Of a stretch of DNA of 64,000 bases, positions 34,088 to 45,898 are shown piece after piece (the first letter of the stretch is position 1; each line of letters begins with the position of its first letter). Below the pieces are notes generated by a model. The model was not told the origin of the DNA. It saw nothing but the letters and a program-made list of their open reading frames with translations, and did not search any database. The stretch is from positions 791,769 through 855,768 of the forward strand of contig MU004242.1 in the NCBI GenBank assembly GCA_010405405.1, given 5' to 3'. A program made the position numbers and the translations under genes. This stretch comes from Microthyrium microscopicum (lineage: Eukaryota > Ascomycota > Dothideomycetes > Microthyriales > Microthyriaceae).

Positions 34088-36526
34088 CTTGGACTGTAAG
34101 AAGATTTGATTGGGATTTATTTGAAGTTGAAGTTGAAGTAGTTGAAGATGAGAACTGGTGGATATCTTGAACCCATATGCAGACCTTCTCAATAATATAT
34201 ATACCTACATGCTGTCCCTGAATCACAAGCCAATATATATAACTATTCCCACCTGAAGATCGTTATCTCCAGAGCCCTCCGTCATTGCTCAGGTTTGGAG
34301 CTTTGGCGGGCAGAGTTCGCTTCCTCCGAAAAGCACAGTTCATGTGTGGTAAACGATTTCTGCTCAGGGCATGTCTTCACGTTACCAGATATTCATTAGA
34401 GCTAATTGATGAATAAGGTAGTGTGCTAGGACACGGAATATGGATAGGCGATCTTACAAGCATAGTAATTGGCTACCTTGAATGTTATGTTGCAGTGATA
34501 TCATACGATGGACGAAAGTGCCCTTCAAGCATAAGCTAGGCATCTCGGTAGGGCCCAAGTCCAACCATTCCGCTAAAATAGTGGTTTAGAGATGAAAGCT
34601 CATTAGCACAAAGGCAAACCACGCGTTAAGCTTTTGGCTACCCTTTTAGATGGGAGATGATTATCAAGGGTTGGTAAATGACCCTTCTCGGGTTTGAAGT
34701 ATAGCGAGAGGCTCTTTCTATCATGTTAATCTCTCCAGAATCCCACAGACAGGCACCAACTATTGATCTGCAAGTCCCGCAGATGACCAGGCGTTTGAAT
34801 AATTTTCTATGCCCCAGTGACTGGTATTAGATGAAGAAATGGAAGGAAGACATCTCCAGAGCTCACAATTGCTCTGCCCACGAACCAATCTAACATCTCG
34901 GAATAACCTTGCAGAAAAAGAAAACCTACGTAAGTCATGTCTTTCATAATCGGTTTGTAAGAGAGCTATATGCTGAAAACTTGGTCTAAAACTACGAGAG
35001 TGCGCACAGAAGGCAATGACATGCAAAAATATTCTATTTGATCAAACTAAACGCTTGAGTGGATGAGGTGTAGTTATCTACCCAGCTCAAGAAACATATC
35101 TTCTAGTTGTCTGAATGATGAAAGAATCTGGGGAAATGATGGCATAACCAGACTTCCCAGAATCTGTTCCCTGCATATCCGCCTCAATGGAGATCTACCC
35201 GTCACTTAATCTCAAAGACTATGGAACGAATGTGATCGCCCTTATAAGGCCGAGCCCTACTCAACTTCTTGCTACCTGGTTCCCAGCTTGCCTCCTGACG
35301 AATTTGATATATACCTCGACCTTCATATCAACCGCCCTCTACCAAATTCAGGATACGTAATGGTTAAACCTAGGTCCGCGGCTTGGTAAGATGATTGTGG
35401 TGTGGTCGTCTTGAGAGAGATTCCGATATAGCACAAGAACGGATTATATTTGTATGAGATAATCCAAGCGCTGTTTTTAGCCCAAGAAACTCGAGTTCCA
35501 CGTGGTTTGAGAAGCATGTGAAACTAGGTACTGTTTGGTGTAGATATGAACTTGATGGTAATGCTGTTGTTGCTTGGGTCATGTCTTTTTCGATCTTCTA
35601 GTGCTTGAGCATCGCCGAGGCATATCTGGTACCTGAGTTCCTCCAGTGGACGACGAGCGGAGGTCAGATCTCCTCCATTTCGTGTCCCTATCTGGTCATG
35701 AATGCCTGTCAAGGCGCCTCGCATGAAATGAATTTGTTCGGATTCGCTCAAAGGGTCAACCATTGAAGTTTGGCTGTTTGGAATTGGGTTCTTATTATTA
35801 TTGATATCATACTGGTTATGATTTATATCCAAAACTTCAATTGTTGCCGCTGGAGTTAGATCAAGTGACAATTTCACAAGAAATATGTAGGCCTAAATTA
35901 GGATCAAAAAGAAACCACAAATCTTACCAAGGATGGTGGCTGTGTGTGGTGCAGTCGCAACAAGTGGAAACTGCAAGCGACGCCGAGGCCTTGTTCAACA
36001 AGGTTCCTACCTCTCACTCTTTACAAGTACAGAACCTTCAACACTCCAAACTCGAGTACTGAATCTGATGAGCTTCACTTCGATTTCTAACGCTTTTGTA
36101 ATTCATCCATACCGGACAAGCTATGGTCTAGAGCACTTCTCGTTGGGGGCGAGATGACTAGGAGTTCATTTCACCATCCAACAGTTGGATGGCAGATTTT
36201 GCCGTGATCTGCCAAGCAGACTCTCATGAAAGCACAAGGGGTAAAGTAATGACTTCCTGCGCCACTACCAAGGAACTAGCCAGACGTTGCAGTTCAACAG
36301 ACATTCTGGACTACTGATAGGCATCGTGACTGGTGGTACATATTTTCTTGCATGTCTTGGATACTTGGCAGCTGAACGGAGATATCGAACTGACTGAACA
36401 CGATGGAGAAGTAAATATCTCGCTATCTCCAATACTGAGTTCTATATCAAATTACCTTGATCCTCCGCTGAGAAAAGAGCCTTCAGTGTCTTGCATGCCT
36501 AAAATCCATAGCTTTTATGGTGTACG
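34088..36526. other. Long intergenic stretch with one doubtful ORF
   Basis: About 2.4 kb without a confident gene. The only coherent frame is the minus-strand one listed at 35524-35763. The right end is the promoter of the membrane-protein gene. Confidence 0.45.
35524..35763 (-). CDS. Doubtful small hypothetical protein
   Basis: ATG 35763 gives 79 residues starting MVDPLSESEQIHF. The frame is open upstream for another 38 codons without an ATG and then meets a TAG at what looks like an intron end (CCTAATTTAG). A donor-like GTAAGA lies only 36 bases further up. It may be the last exon of a longer gene whose start I could not find. No domain recognised and composition only weakly coding. Confidence 0.25.
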   Translation of the reverse strand: MVDPLSESEQIHFMRGALTGIHDQIGTRNGGDLTSARRPLEELRYQICLGDAQALEDRKRHDPSNNSITIKFISTPNST

Positions 36527-37675
36527 ATGCCGCAAATCAGATTGGTTCAGAGGCCTATAACTCATCAAGTATGGGTCTTACTTTCCCTGATCACTAGTTT
36601 CGCTATACTACCATCAGCCAACGCAGCAAGCAACTCGTCACATGCGGCTACTAATACATCGACATCATCAAGGAACAGCACATATTCCATAGACGACGTT
36701 CAAAACGGAGAGGTTGACAAAGTCAAATCACAAATCAAATGCTACGCACTTCCATATGGCGGTATTGGTGCCGCCTCTCACGTCCTCACTTACTACTGTC
36801 TGTTAGTGAATGCCATAGGCCGAAAGCCGCTTATGCCATGGAAACTTCAACAGTACGCCTGGCTCAACATCGCCATTGGTACCATTCAGCTCATCGGCTC
36901 CACGATCACATCTGTCTTAGCGATTTCACGATGCTCAGGACATCCAGATCTACAATTACTAGGAGTGTGGATGATATTGACTAGTCTCGCGGCGTCTACT
37001 GCTTCTATGCTAGGCCATGGCAGGTGGATCTTTTCCAAGCGGGGAAAAGCGGCAGAAGAAGAAACAGTTCAGCAAAATGAGAATCCTCCCAATTTGACGT
37101 ATCAACAACCATATCAATCCAACCAAAGCATGAACTATTATGCATACGAACTCGCTTCCCCAACCGACAAGCTGCGTGAACCAGAACAGACAATCAGAGA
37201 GCCATATACAAAGATCTGTTGCTTCATTCCGGTGTACAAACCAACCTTCGGCGGCATGGCAGACAAGAGAGGCCAATACATATCATGGGGCCTCATCACC
37301 GCTCTATGGCTTGCTGGATGCGAAATGGGAGCGGTGGGATCTGTGAGAATTGCTTTGAAAACCTTCCTTGTGGTTACACCGGTCTGGAAGATCACTGCTG
37401 GCTTTTTCGGCCTGCCAGCACTGTTTTTGATCTTTTGGGCACTGAGTGTGATCACCGCAACTACCTGTAAAGACGTGAAGGAAAGCTGGAATTGCTTGCA
37501 GATGACTTGGAAAGTATGCTTGGTCTTCTTGGTGGCAATGTTATTCTACATGGACTTTTGGCTCGCAGCTGTCATTGGGAATTGGGGTGGTTTGCCACAG
37601 AACATGGAAAAGGACGGAAAGATACTGTACTGGGTCTATTTTGGCGTTAAAAGATTGGCTTTCTTGTCAAGCTGA
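36527..37675 (+). CDS. Fungal-specific polytopic membrane protein, uncharacterised
   Basis: Single exon, 382 residues. A hydrophobic N-terminal segment (WVLLSLITSFAILPSANA) acts as a signal, then a Ser/Thr/Asn-rich extracellular stretch with several N-x-S/T sites. 'KCYALPYGGIGAASHVLTYYC' opens a seven-or-so helix core. A hydrophilic loop of ~85 residues (about 165-250, with paired Cys in 'KICCFIPVY') separates two helix groups. The 'CYALPYGGIGxxSH' start is shared by a widespread family of unstudied ascomycete membrane proteins. After the stop, another frame stays open to 37829 with a hydrophobic patch, but I found no intron that would join it cleanly. Function unknown; plasma membrane or endomembrane location is inferred. 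Confidence 0.75.
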   Translation: MPQIRLVQRPITHQVWVLLSLITSFAILPSANAASNSSHAATNTSTSSRNSTYSIDDVQNGEVDKVKSQIKCYALPYGGIGAASHVLTYYCLLVNAIGRKPLMPWKLQQYAWLNIAIGTIQLIGSTITSVLAISRCSGHPDLQLLGVWMILTSLAASTASMLGHGRWIFSKRGKAAEEETVQQNENPPNLTYQQPYQSNQSMNYYAYELASPTDKLREPEQTIREPYTKICCFIPVYKPTFGGMADKRGQYISWGLITALWLAGCEMGAVGSVRIALKTFLVVTPVWKITAGFFGLPALFLIFWALSVITATTCKDVKESWNCLQMTWKVCLVFLVAMLFYMDFWLAAVIGNWGGLPQNMEKDGKILYWVYFGVKRLAFLSS

Positions 37676-38228
37676 GTTGGTCACAGACTACAGACTAGGA
37701 GCATGGTCGGGTGTTTGGCTGCTGTACACTCTGACTCCAGTCTCGCGACCTGCTGGCCAGTACTATGACTTCAAAGACCTGGAGAGAGTTGCTATACATA
37801 CTCGCAGCCACAGCCGACCTTCGATTTGAGCCTCTGAATTGAACAGTAATTTACAAAGTCAAAAACGCTCTTTTGCCAGTGCGATGGGAGACATTTTAGT
37901 CGATGGGAGCGTTCCGATCATTTGTTGCCCAGTGGCTCTATGAATCAATGATTGAAAGTCTTGGCAACAGATCATAGCGCGAGCCGATAGGGCATCAGTG
38001 GCTGTGATCGCATTTATTTATGGTGTGGACCTGACTAAGTTCATTTAGAATTAATATATATCCATGAGTTTCGAGATACCTCAACATTTCACAACAACAT
38101 GGCGAGAAATCACGTAGCTCATTCATGCTCGTCGCATACGAATTTGTGGTAAATGCGCTTCAATTCGCGGTATTGTCTTTTCATGTTGCCCACTTAGATT
38201 TGATCTTGCTTTCTGGCAGATTGGGCAC
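37676..38228. other. Intergenic, no gene seen
   Basis: About 550 bases between two forward genes. A possible TATA element 'taatatatatcc' lies near 38051-38062. Confidence 0.45.
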
Positions 38229-40594
38229 ATGGCGGAAGTTCAGAGCCGACCTTTAAGATTAGTGGTCTACCTCTTGCTTTTGAGCACAGCGAATGGTCAG
38301 CAATGTAGGTGATAAAACGTGCCGCTTCATGATTGAGACAGTTTGACTCATGCGAGCTAGCAGGGAATAAAACCAGTAATGCAGACGTTGTGGAGCCGAG
38401 CCTGGAAGAGTCAGAACAATGCTATCAAAAGCACCTCGACTGGAAGAGTAGAGTTAGAGGATTGGAAACAGATCCCAGCATCACCACCACGCACTATTTT
38501 ACCACGCTGTATCAAACACTTAAGCCTGTCGGCAACGGCATATCATACTCCTGCCAAGATGGTATTCCCAGGTTTCAGCTCACCTCGACGCGGTCCCTTC
38601 AAACAAGCTCCTTTTCATTTATCAAGACCGAATACCGAGCTACCTATCTGCCATATGTGTCAGAAGAGCCTCCGACATGTTCGGTGAACTCCCAGCTCTG
38701 CTCGAAGATCTTGCGCTCGTATGAAGCAGACAGATTGCGCGCTCCGAATGAGTACCACCCTCTTCCTGGCTTTGGCTGGGACAGATTGGAAGGAGGAGTT
38801 CATGTCTTTCCACCAGGGTGTCCAGAGCCCTTGAAGTGCCATTTTATCAACCGAGGATACATCGGAAATAATGTCAGATTGCTATTTTGGCCTCCGGCAG
38901 AGTCATCAAAGGCTGTATGTGGCCTGCAACCGGAAATGGAACCAGTCAATAAGGAAAATGATCATGTGGCACCATCAATCACTAAGCCGAGAACCTTTAC
39001 AACTGATGCCATTACGTTTCCAGGCTGGGACAGCTGGTATATGACAGCAACAGAAACCATTCTTACAAATGGCCAACTTTTGTGGTCTGGCAGTTACTCT
39101 AATGACCTTGAGGCTGTACGCCAATATACCAGTTCTAGCATGCTATACGGAAATTTCACTTTCGTTGAGCCTAAGAAATCCCAGGTCCTGTATCTTGCTC
39201 ATCATCCGATATCTGTCGCTATAGGCAACCGGTATTGCGTTACGTCAACCGCAGCGGGCGTACAAAATATAACAACAATCTCCAGCCTCGCAGATGAGAC
39301 CGGCGATTGTATGACCTGGTCCCAATTACTACCTGCCGGGATACTGACTGTCGACGTGCGAGATGTTTATTCCCTACGACCCAAGATCAAACCAGAGGAA
39401 AGCGCAAGCTTTGCCTATCAAGTGGCCCAAGGGCAGTTTGGTGTTGATCGCTCTATGGAAATAGAGGAGGAAGTCGTACAGTTGAACATTGCCCATCTAC
39501 TTAATCCAGTGCCAGCCAGCGAATACTTCAATGCTCGACCGGACTGCTGGGGCCGCCAAACACATTGTGCCACCATAACTGCCGATACTCATGCACCTCG
39601 ACTATATATACATCCTCGAGTATGGCAGTCTCTCCTGCCCAAACGACTTGGACTTGTGTGTCCGGGACATCTTCTCGAAGACCCACCCCTGGAGCTACCG
39701 GGGGGCTATGCGACTGGTGATATACTTGATGCGCTCGCAGGTCTTAGTATACCAAGACCCATAGCCCAAATCAATCATGGAACGACAAATAATCAAAGTC
39801 CTGGAATGACGATGGGAGAGGATCTATCTGGTTCTGGCCCGGAGTTCGCGATGGGAGCTCAGGCAGATCCAGTACTGCCAACGGCTATCTTTCCATACCA
39901 TGTACCGACTGGAACAGCAACTCCTGGAATCGTTGCTTATGCACCAGGGCCTGCGCCTACAACACAGCCTAAGGGAATTCATAACAATCCTTCGCCAGCA
40001 CAAGCTGTCAAAGATCTGGAAGAATCTCTAAAGCTATCGAAGCAAACACTTTCCACAATTACCTCTTATGCCACCGGTGACAGTGCTCCAACTAATGATA
40101 TTGACAGGGTTTCTTTGAATAGGCAGATTACACAGCTAAATGGTAGGATTGAGAGCGTGATCGTAACAAAAGATCCAAGCCATCCAGTCTTTAACTTGGG
40201 AATCATTCATGAGCTACAATCAAGGCTTGGACGATTCAACAATGACCTTGAGAATATATTGGAAAAGGGCCAACAAAGCGGGACCGACGAGGATGACTCC
40301 TTGAGGAATCTGAGAGATAAGGTCGGCCAATTGAACGAAGACGTTGAAACCATCATTCACTCTGGGGGCACTACTGGTGATAAGGGAGGGTTTGCAGGGC
40401 CATACCCCGCTAGAGAAGGAAAGAGCGCAGCGTCGCTTGTTGATTCGGACAATATGAAGACGAAGTATGCTGAATGGTCTTCAGGGGCTGCTAGGACTCT
40501 TTCGACGACAAAGCAGAGCACTGCAAACCGGGTTCAACCTTTCCTTGGTCCGCTGATAGGAACTGGGTTTATAGCGGGTTGGTTTTGGCTTTAA
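38229..40594 (+). CDS. Large secreted or surface-anchored orphan protein
   Basis: Exons 38229-38304 and 38361-40594 (769 residues). Exon 1 encodes a signal peptide ('PLRLVVYLLLLSTANGQQ'). The 56-base intron GTAGGT...GCTAG keeps phase and is needed because the long frame has no ATG of its own at its start. The body (residues ~40-480) is a cysteine-containing region with YxT/S-rich stretches, e.g. 'DSWYMTATETILTNGQLLW' and 'YLAHHPISVAIGNRYCV'. A Pro/Gly-rich linker (~510-590) follows, then a heptad-like helical region (~595-700, 'LNRQITQLNGRIESVI'). The end is a hydrophobic tail (FLGPLIGTGFIAGWFWL) that could be a GPI signal or membrane anchor. I recognise no named domain. Probably a cell-surface protein. 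Confidence 0.7.
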
Positions 40595-40872
40595 AATCTT
40601 GTGCTATCATTTGAGCGATCACCAACGCCTAGATGATATCCAATAATAAGTAATGGCCCAGATACAATAATATAGTTGTGGCGCCTGACATGCATTTCTG
40701 AACTTCGGGTTTTCTTGTTGTTGTCCTCTTCGACCAAGAAAAGAACATGTAGTTTTTTCAAGACGCATTGGCTCTGATCCTAGCCTCATTCAAACAAATT
40801 CCAGCGGCGGCGGTCGAGTATGGATATTTTAGAGGTACAGGCCAACCTTCAGGTGGGTAATGGGCGTACGGA

Positions 40873-42580
40873 TTAATCTGAGAGCAGATCGATATCTCCT
40901 CCTGGATATTCTTTCCTTGGCGTAATTTCTATTATCAAGTTTGGCTTCTCCCATGTGTTGAACGATTTGTGCTTGATCCAATCCTTCATATCAGGACCAA
41001 GCTTCATATCAAATGCGAATATGAGATTGGAGAAAATGAGCCGCATCTCGTGGAATGCCAACCTAAAGATACGTTAAATTACCGTGTCAATGAAGACATC
41101 AGAATCTTTTACTCACTTTTTGCCTATACAGTTCCGAGGACCAAAACTAAACGGCTGGAACACTGCTTTATTGTCCTCTTCAAAGCCAGTCGCCGTTTTG
41201 AGCCACCTTTCCGGTATGAACTCGTCAGGCTGCTTGAAGTTGGATTTGCTGTGATAGGCGGAGTAATGAGTAACATATACAGTCGTCTAGTCGTTTTAGC
41301 ACAGATGATGGTAAGACTAACTTTGATACTTACATTCTCAGGAACATAATCATCGCCAATCATGGCACCTCCTCGCGGCGGGTTCCGAGGCATCCCATTG
41401 TTTAATGGTGGATAGCATCTCAATGCTTCCCAAATACACGCATCCAAATACTCCAATCCGTCCAGTTTCTCTAGACATATGTCTTTCTTTGTAGGAAACG
41501 CACTAAGAATCTCAGCCTCCAGTCTGTCCATCTTTTCCGGATTTCGAAGAAGCAGGTAAGTCAATCCACTGAGTAGGGAAGCTGAAGTTTCGGTGCCAGC
41601 AATCATGAAGCTCGATGAGTTGGAGTACATTTCATCGAGACTTAGACCCCGATCAACATCTTGCTCAGAATTCTGGAATCTCAGCACGTATGTCCATATA
41701 TCGGGTCTTTCTGTCTTCATTTTCATCCTTCTATCCACTCGATCGACAGCATGCTGCATGTGTGCTTTTCGCTTCTCTTGTATCGATTTTGGCATAAGTG
41801 TCGGAACGATCTCTTTCAAGAAAGGTATTTGCATGAGAACTTCGTTGATAGTCAACATTCGAAATAAAGCGAAAAGTGATGTCACCCAGGTGGTATAATC
41901 ACTATTCTCCAGCAGACCCAGGGATTCAGCAAAGGTGAGGTCGGCCATGATATCAAAAGTCGTGAAGTTAAGCCATCTGACCAGATTCACTATAGTAGTC
42001 CCCTTGTCGCTTGATTTTGCCAGGCCGGATAACTTCCTGACCAAGAGATCGACATACTGCCGGAGGAGCGGTTCCTGTTCTCTCAAACTCTTATCCGAGA
42101 AAGCAGCAGAGCACAATCGACGTTGCCTCGCATGACTCAAATCATCAGCCCTCAAAAGACCACCAGTCTCTGAGCCTTTGGCGAAAAAGTCCTTGCCATA
42201 GAAAGGTGAGTATTTCTGAAACATGACTTTCCTGTACCCATAAATCTCTTTCCAAGCTTCTGCATTGATGTAGCTTATTTCGTTCGGTGCAACCCGAACT
42301 TTAGGTCCGTATCGTTCATGCTGGGCATGTACCCAATATACACTTGAACCCCTTATCTTGTGCCAGAAGAGCGGTATTGGTGTCATCGAAGTCCATATAG
42401 ATCCTGGGATTTTCCTTAGTGGGTGGAGAAAAACATTATAGAAGCACAAGTATAAAAGGTAGAATAGCTGCTGAATATCAGCTCAGTGTCATGAGATTTT
42501 CCTGCCTTATTTACCGGTGATAGGACTGCGATTATGAAACCCATAAGCAGAGAGCTTGATTCCGGAGTGATATTTGTCAT
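40873..42580 (-). CDS. Cytochrome P450 monooxygenase
   Basis: Exons 42515-42580, 41334-42470, 41117-41286, 40873-41062 on the minus strand (520 residues), all phases consistent. The N-terminal membrane helix spans the first intron ('LLMGFIIAVLSP' joined to 'QLFYLLYLCFY'), then the Pro-rich hinge 'HPLRKIPGSIW'. I-helix 'MIAGTETSASLL' carries the oxygen-activating Thr, K-helix is 'EALRCYPP' (E-x-x-R), 'PERWL' is the PERF-type block, and the haem loop is 'FSFGPRNCIGKKLA' with Cys as ligand. A full-length microsomal enzyme resembling the large fungal group around CYP65/isotrichodermin-hydroxylase-like P450s (placement tentative). It oxidises a small lipophilic molecule using cytochrome P450 reductase. 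There is no visible secondary-metabolite cluster beside it. An alternative in-frame ATG lies at 42613. Confidence 0.92.
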
Positions 42581-43157
42581 GTTTGAATGGGGCCAATTAG
42601 CTCGATGGCGCACTCCTTATGGGTACCTAGGTAGCTAAAGGCTGTCCTCAACCTCAGCGCTGGATTGATAGAATCTTATGATGTTAGAGTGTACCACTGC
42701 GACGCGCAGACGACACAAGGGCCGTTGAAGCTGACAAGGAGCACTCTATCTGCGGGGCCGAGAAGAGCGATGGGCCGAATAAAAAATATCAAGGAAAGAA
42801 CGCTCGCTGCAGCCTGCGGCGATCCTTCGTGCATCCTCGTACAATGATTTCTGAACTTTACTGTCACACTGCTAAATTTGGAAGCTTTAGCTACCTACGT
42901 CTTCGTGGACAAAATAGGTGAGCCGTTTCGACAAATACTCCTATCGATTGCGATGGCTGCCATAACACTTCTTAGAGAATGATTGCTCTAATTCCCACCA
43001 GCGTCGTAAAATTTATCTCAACTTATCAAATAGGACGGTAATCAAAGCAGTCACTCCTTATGCTTGTCCACGAAGACTCATCTACCTTGCCGCAGGTCGA
43101 TTACCCGGGGACGCGTAGAGAGCACTATTGCGGAACCTCCTGAGGAACAGGTCGTCA
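42581..43157. other. Intergenic, no gene seen
   Basis: About 580 bases, containing the P450 promoter. Short frames only. Confidence 0.45.
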
Positions 43158-43941
43158 CTACCACCATGAGATGGTAGGTGTGTAATCCATATCGCGATAT
43201 ACTTCGGCGTAAAAACGCCTCTGCCAATCTGGATTGACTATAGATATGTTAGACTATATAGGTACTCGCCAGAGATACATAAATAGCGCAACGCCTGTGG
43301 TTGCCTCTTCATTTTCCACGAGTGGGAACATGGGAAGCAGAACGAGAAGGATAACTTACTCCACATATTTTCGACATGAATCACCATATCATGATCCCAT
43401 TTCTTCTCCTTATAAAAGGCCTCGATGATTCCAATAGAGCCTTCAAGCAGTCAGTACACGGAAATGGGGGTTTGTCTGTGCTACTTACCAGCGAAGTTAG
43501 GCCCGCATCTTTCAATTAAAAGCTTCAAAGCTCGAGCAACCACTTGACATTCAAATACAAGTTGATCTCCTGGAAACCTTCGGTACTCTTTATATGCCTC
43601 AAATTTGACCTTTTCCGTATCGTTGTAATGTCCGTCGTCAGAGTTCCAGTGGAGACAACCTGAGATGTGGACGTGCCCACGCTTTTCAAGATGATAACAG
43701 GCATCTGTGCCAACCACACAAGGTGTTCTCCCTTTATCTTCTGGTGCAAGTTAGTTTACGTATAATAAAGTGAGAGCGTACGCCAATAAGGACATATAGG
43801 GGTCTTACCGAGGGCTTTCACGGCAATCAGGAGATCATCCTTCCACTCACCAGTTCGGAAATCTTTATGGCAGCGTATGTTATATGCCTTGGTATAACCT
43901 ATCCAGATCAATCCAACAGAAAACCAAGTTATGAGCTTCAT
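43158..43941 (-). CDS. Small secreted orphan protein, effector-like
   Basis: Four exons on the minus strand: 43809-43941, 43489-43740, 43360-43440, 43158-43237 (181 residues); every junction keeps phase. The third intron is longer (122 bases, GTAAGT...CTATAG). The signal peptide 'MKLITWFSVGLIWIGYTKA' is followed by 'YNIRCHKDFRTGEW'. The mature chain has six cysteines ('IRC', 'TPCVVGTDAC', 'ISGCLHW', 'FECQVV', 'ERCGPNF') and is aromatic-rich, ending 'YTPTISWW'. No family recognised. Small size, export, cysteines and a multi-intron structure are typical of lineage-specific secreted proteins, some of which act as effectors or antimicrobials. That role is only inference. No sign of decay. Confidence 0.65.
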
Positions 43942-44960
43942 TTTTCTCGTCGATTGCCAATCAGTGGGAGAGTAGGTAGATTTGATGAATAGTTGACAAC
44001 TGGGGAAATGGTCGGATAACGTAGAGGCCAACTTGGCAAGATCATTCGTTACAACTTATATACGACCCAGTATGACTAGGAATCGCCGCGGTAGAAGTTG
44101 TGGTGAGCAATTCTCTACCGTGGTTGTACTGGGGATGTCGTCCCATCATATAGTTTTCGTGTAGCAAAGGTGCCTACGCACAGAAAGAACTTCGAGGTTC
44201 ACTTGGAAACAAACTTAGGGTAGAACCCGACTATTTTATCATTGATATCGTTCCTTCAGAGCGGGTTCTTTCCTTTGGCCACGGAAGATTCTGCCTCCCA
44301 ACCCGAAAGACTCCTGTCTCTGTCCTAACAGAGACCAAAACTGTGCTTTTTGCACAATTTGGAATGTGTGTGCTCGCTCAAGTGGGTTTCATTATTGTAC
44401 CAAAGAGTTACAAGACAACGTGTACTAACGTTCTTTCCTGGTAAACTAGGTACCTAGCTTGCTCCCGAAGTAGTTCAACCACAGCTGACCTGGCTAAACA
44501 ATCTTCGATATCGAACTACCACAACCAACCAAATACCAGGCGAGCACTGATAGTTGCGAAGCCAAACACCCTTAAAGGGACTCAATCTAGAGCCTCCTCT
44601 GTAAGATTTGCGAAATAGTTATAGCCATTCCTAAAAGTTAGATAAACAGACCTTGCTCCATGAGCAAAGCATATCACGTAAAAACTCACAAAAACGCAAC
44701 ATCAAAGATGACAACCGAAATATATTAACAGCATTATCTAAAACAATTGATCATACATAACCGAAATATATCGTTGCCTTTCGCTTTCATCATCATGATG
44801 GGGGTAGTTGAATACAACACAAAAAAAGCCGCCTTGCAAAATGCATCAACAAATTTTTAACAACTTCCCAACCAACCGCCCATCTCTTCGGTGCTAGTCC
44901 ATAATCATATATAGACCTGCCTTGACACCCTCCAAAACCACCACAGCGGGCCCCTTGCGT
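43942..44960. other. Intergenic, no gene seen
   Basis: About 1 kb with no supported frame. The inverted pair 'gactcctgtctctgt'/'acagagacc' near 44310-44340 could form a short hairpin of no known role. Confidence 0.4.
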
Positions 44961-45898
44961 TTAATTCTTCTCACTCCAAGACCGATTGTCAGTGATACCC
45001 TGACAATGTACCTCCTCGACGACCATATACGTCGCACACAATGCCGCGCCAGCAGCACACGCCGCGATGGAGACCCATGTGGTTAGGGGGCTAAAAGACG
45101 AATGTGTGGCGTGGATGCTGAGGAGGGCGGCGAGGAGGGTGAATATGGTGGCGGAGAGGTAGCCTTTTAGATAGTGTCGGGGGCATTTATCTGTGCCGAT
45201 AAGGGATTTGTTCATGCGCATTGCTAAGACACATGGATTAGTGAACGAGTACTTGGGAAACGGGAGTACAGGAAGACAATGTGACAGTACTGGAAAACAG
45301 GTAGGTGGAACATCGGGAAGAAGCCGGTGTGAAGAGGCTTGAAAAAGGGCCGAATGAGAGGACCGAATGAGTAGAGTCGATATCGGAAAGTTAAACGAGA
45401 CTGGATGCGTGATTGGATACATGGGGTACGTACCATCAGAACATAGCGAGACAAATCCTACTGCTCCCACAAGACTTAGGACGATTGGTAGATTCAGAGT
45501 GCCGAGCGTGCTGGGTGATAGGCCCAGTTGGGCGGCGAAGATTGCATATCCTATGGGATGTCAGCCTTGTCTTGGAAAGAGTTGGTGGGAGGTGTGTCGC
45601 ACGACATGAACACGGCAGGAATGGTGTCTTGTCACGCCCCTCAATCCTGCTGCGAACTGATGCAGGATGGAAAGTGCCTGGCAATGGGAAGCGTGGACAT
45701 GTGGGAGGGAAAGAGGGAAGGGGAAAGGAAGAGATTTCATGTATACATACCAAAGAGTGACCATGTAGCTCCTATACCAACAGCTTGACATATCCGCCAG
45801 GCCAATGGGTATTTCTCGAAATTGATAAGTATTTGTGATGATTCGTCGAATGGAATCAGTGATTTCCGCGGTAAGAAAAAGTCGACAATGAAATCCAT
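44961..45898 (-). CDS. Small four-helix membrane protein, uncharacterised
   Basis: Exons 45751-45898, 45434-45550, 44961-45223 on the minus strand (175 residues), phase consistent. Both introns are long for this window (200 and 210 bases). 'MDFIVDFFLPRKSLIPFDE' is followed by a first membrane-compatible segment, then 'PIVLSLVGAVGFVSLC', 'YLSATIFTLLAALLSIHAT' and 'WVSIAACAAGAALCATYMV', and a short hydrophilic C-terminus. This looks like a small integral membrane protein with three or four helices, similar in layout to several unnamed fungal proteins. No function can be assigned. The alternative frame across intron 2 (starting at 45470) is a read-through artefact with no ATG support. Confidence 0.65.

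Noticed and set aside
37575-37829. Possible extra C-terminal exon of the 382-residue membrane protein
   Set aside because: No GT-AG intron gives the right phase; the primary frame ends naturally.
45436-45791. Overlapping frames on both strands across the second exon and first intron of the four-helix protein gene
   Set aside because: Intron and antisense reading; they lack start context and domains.
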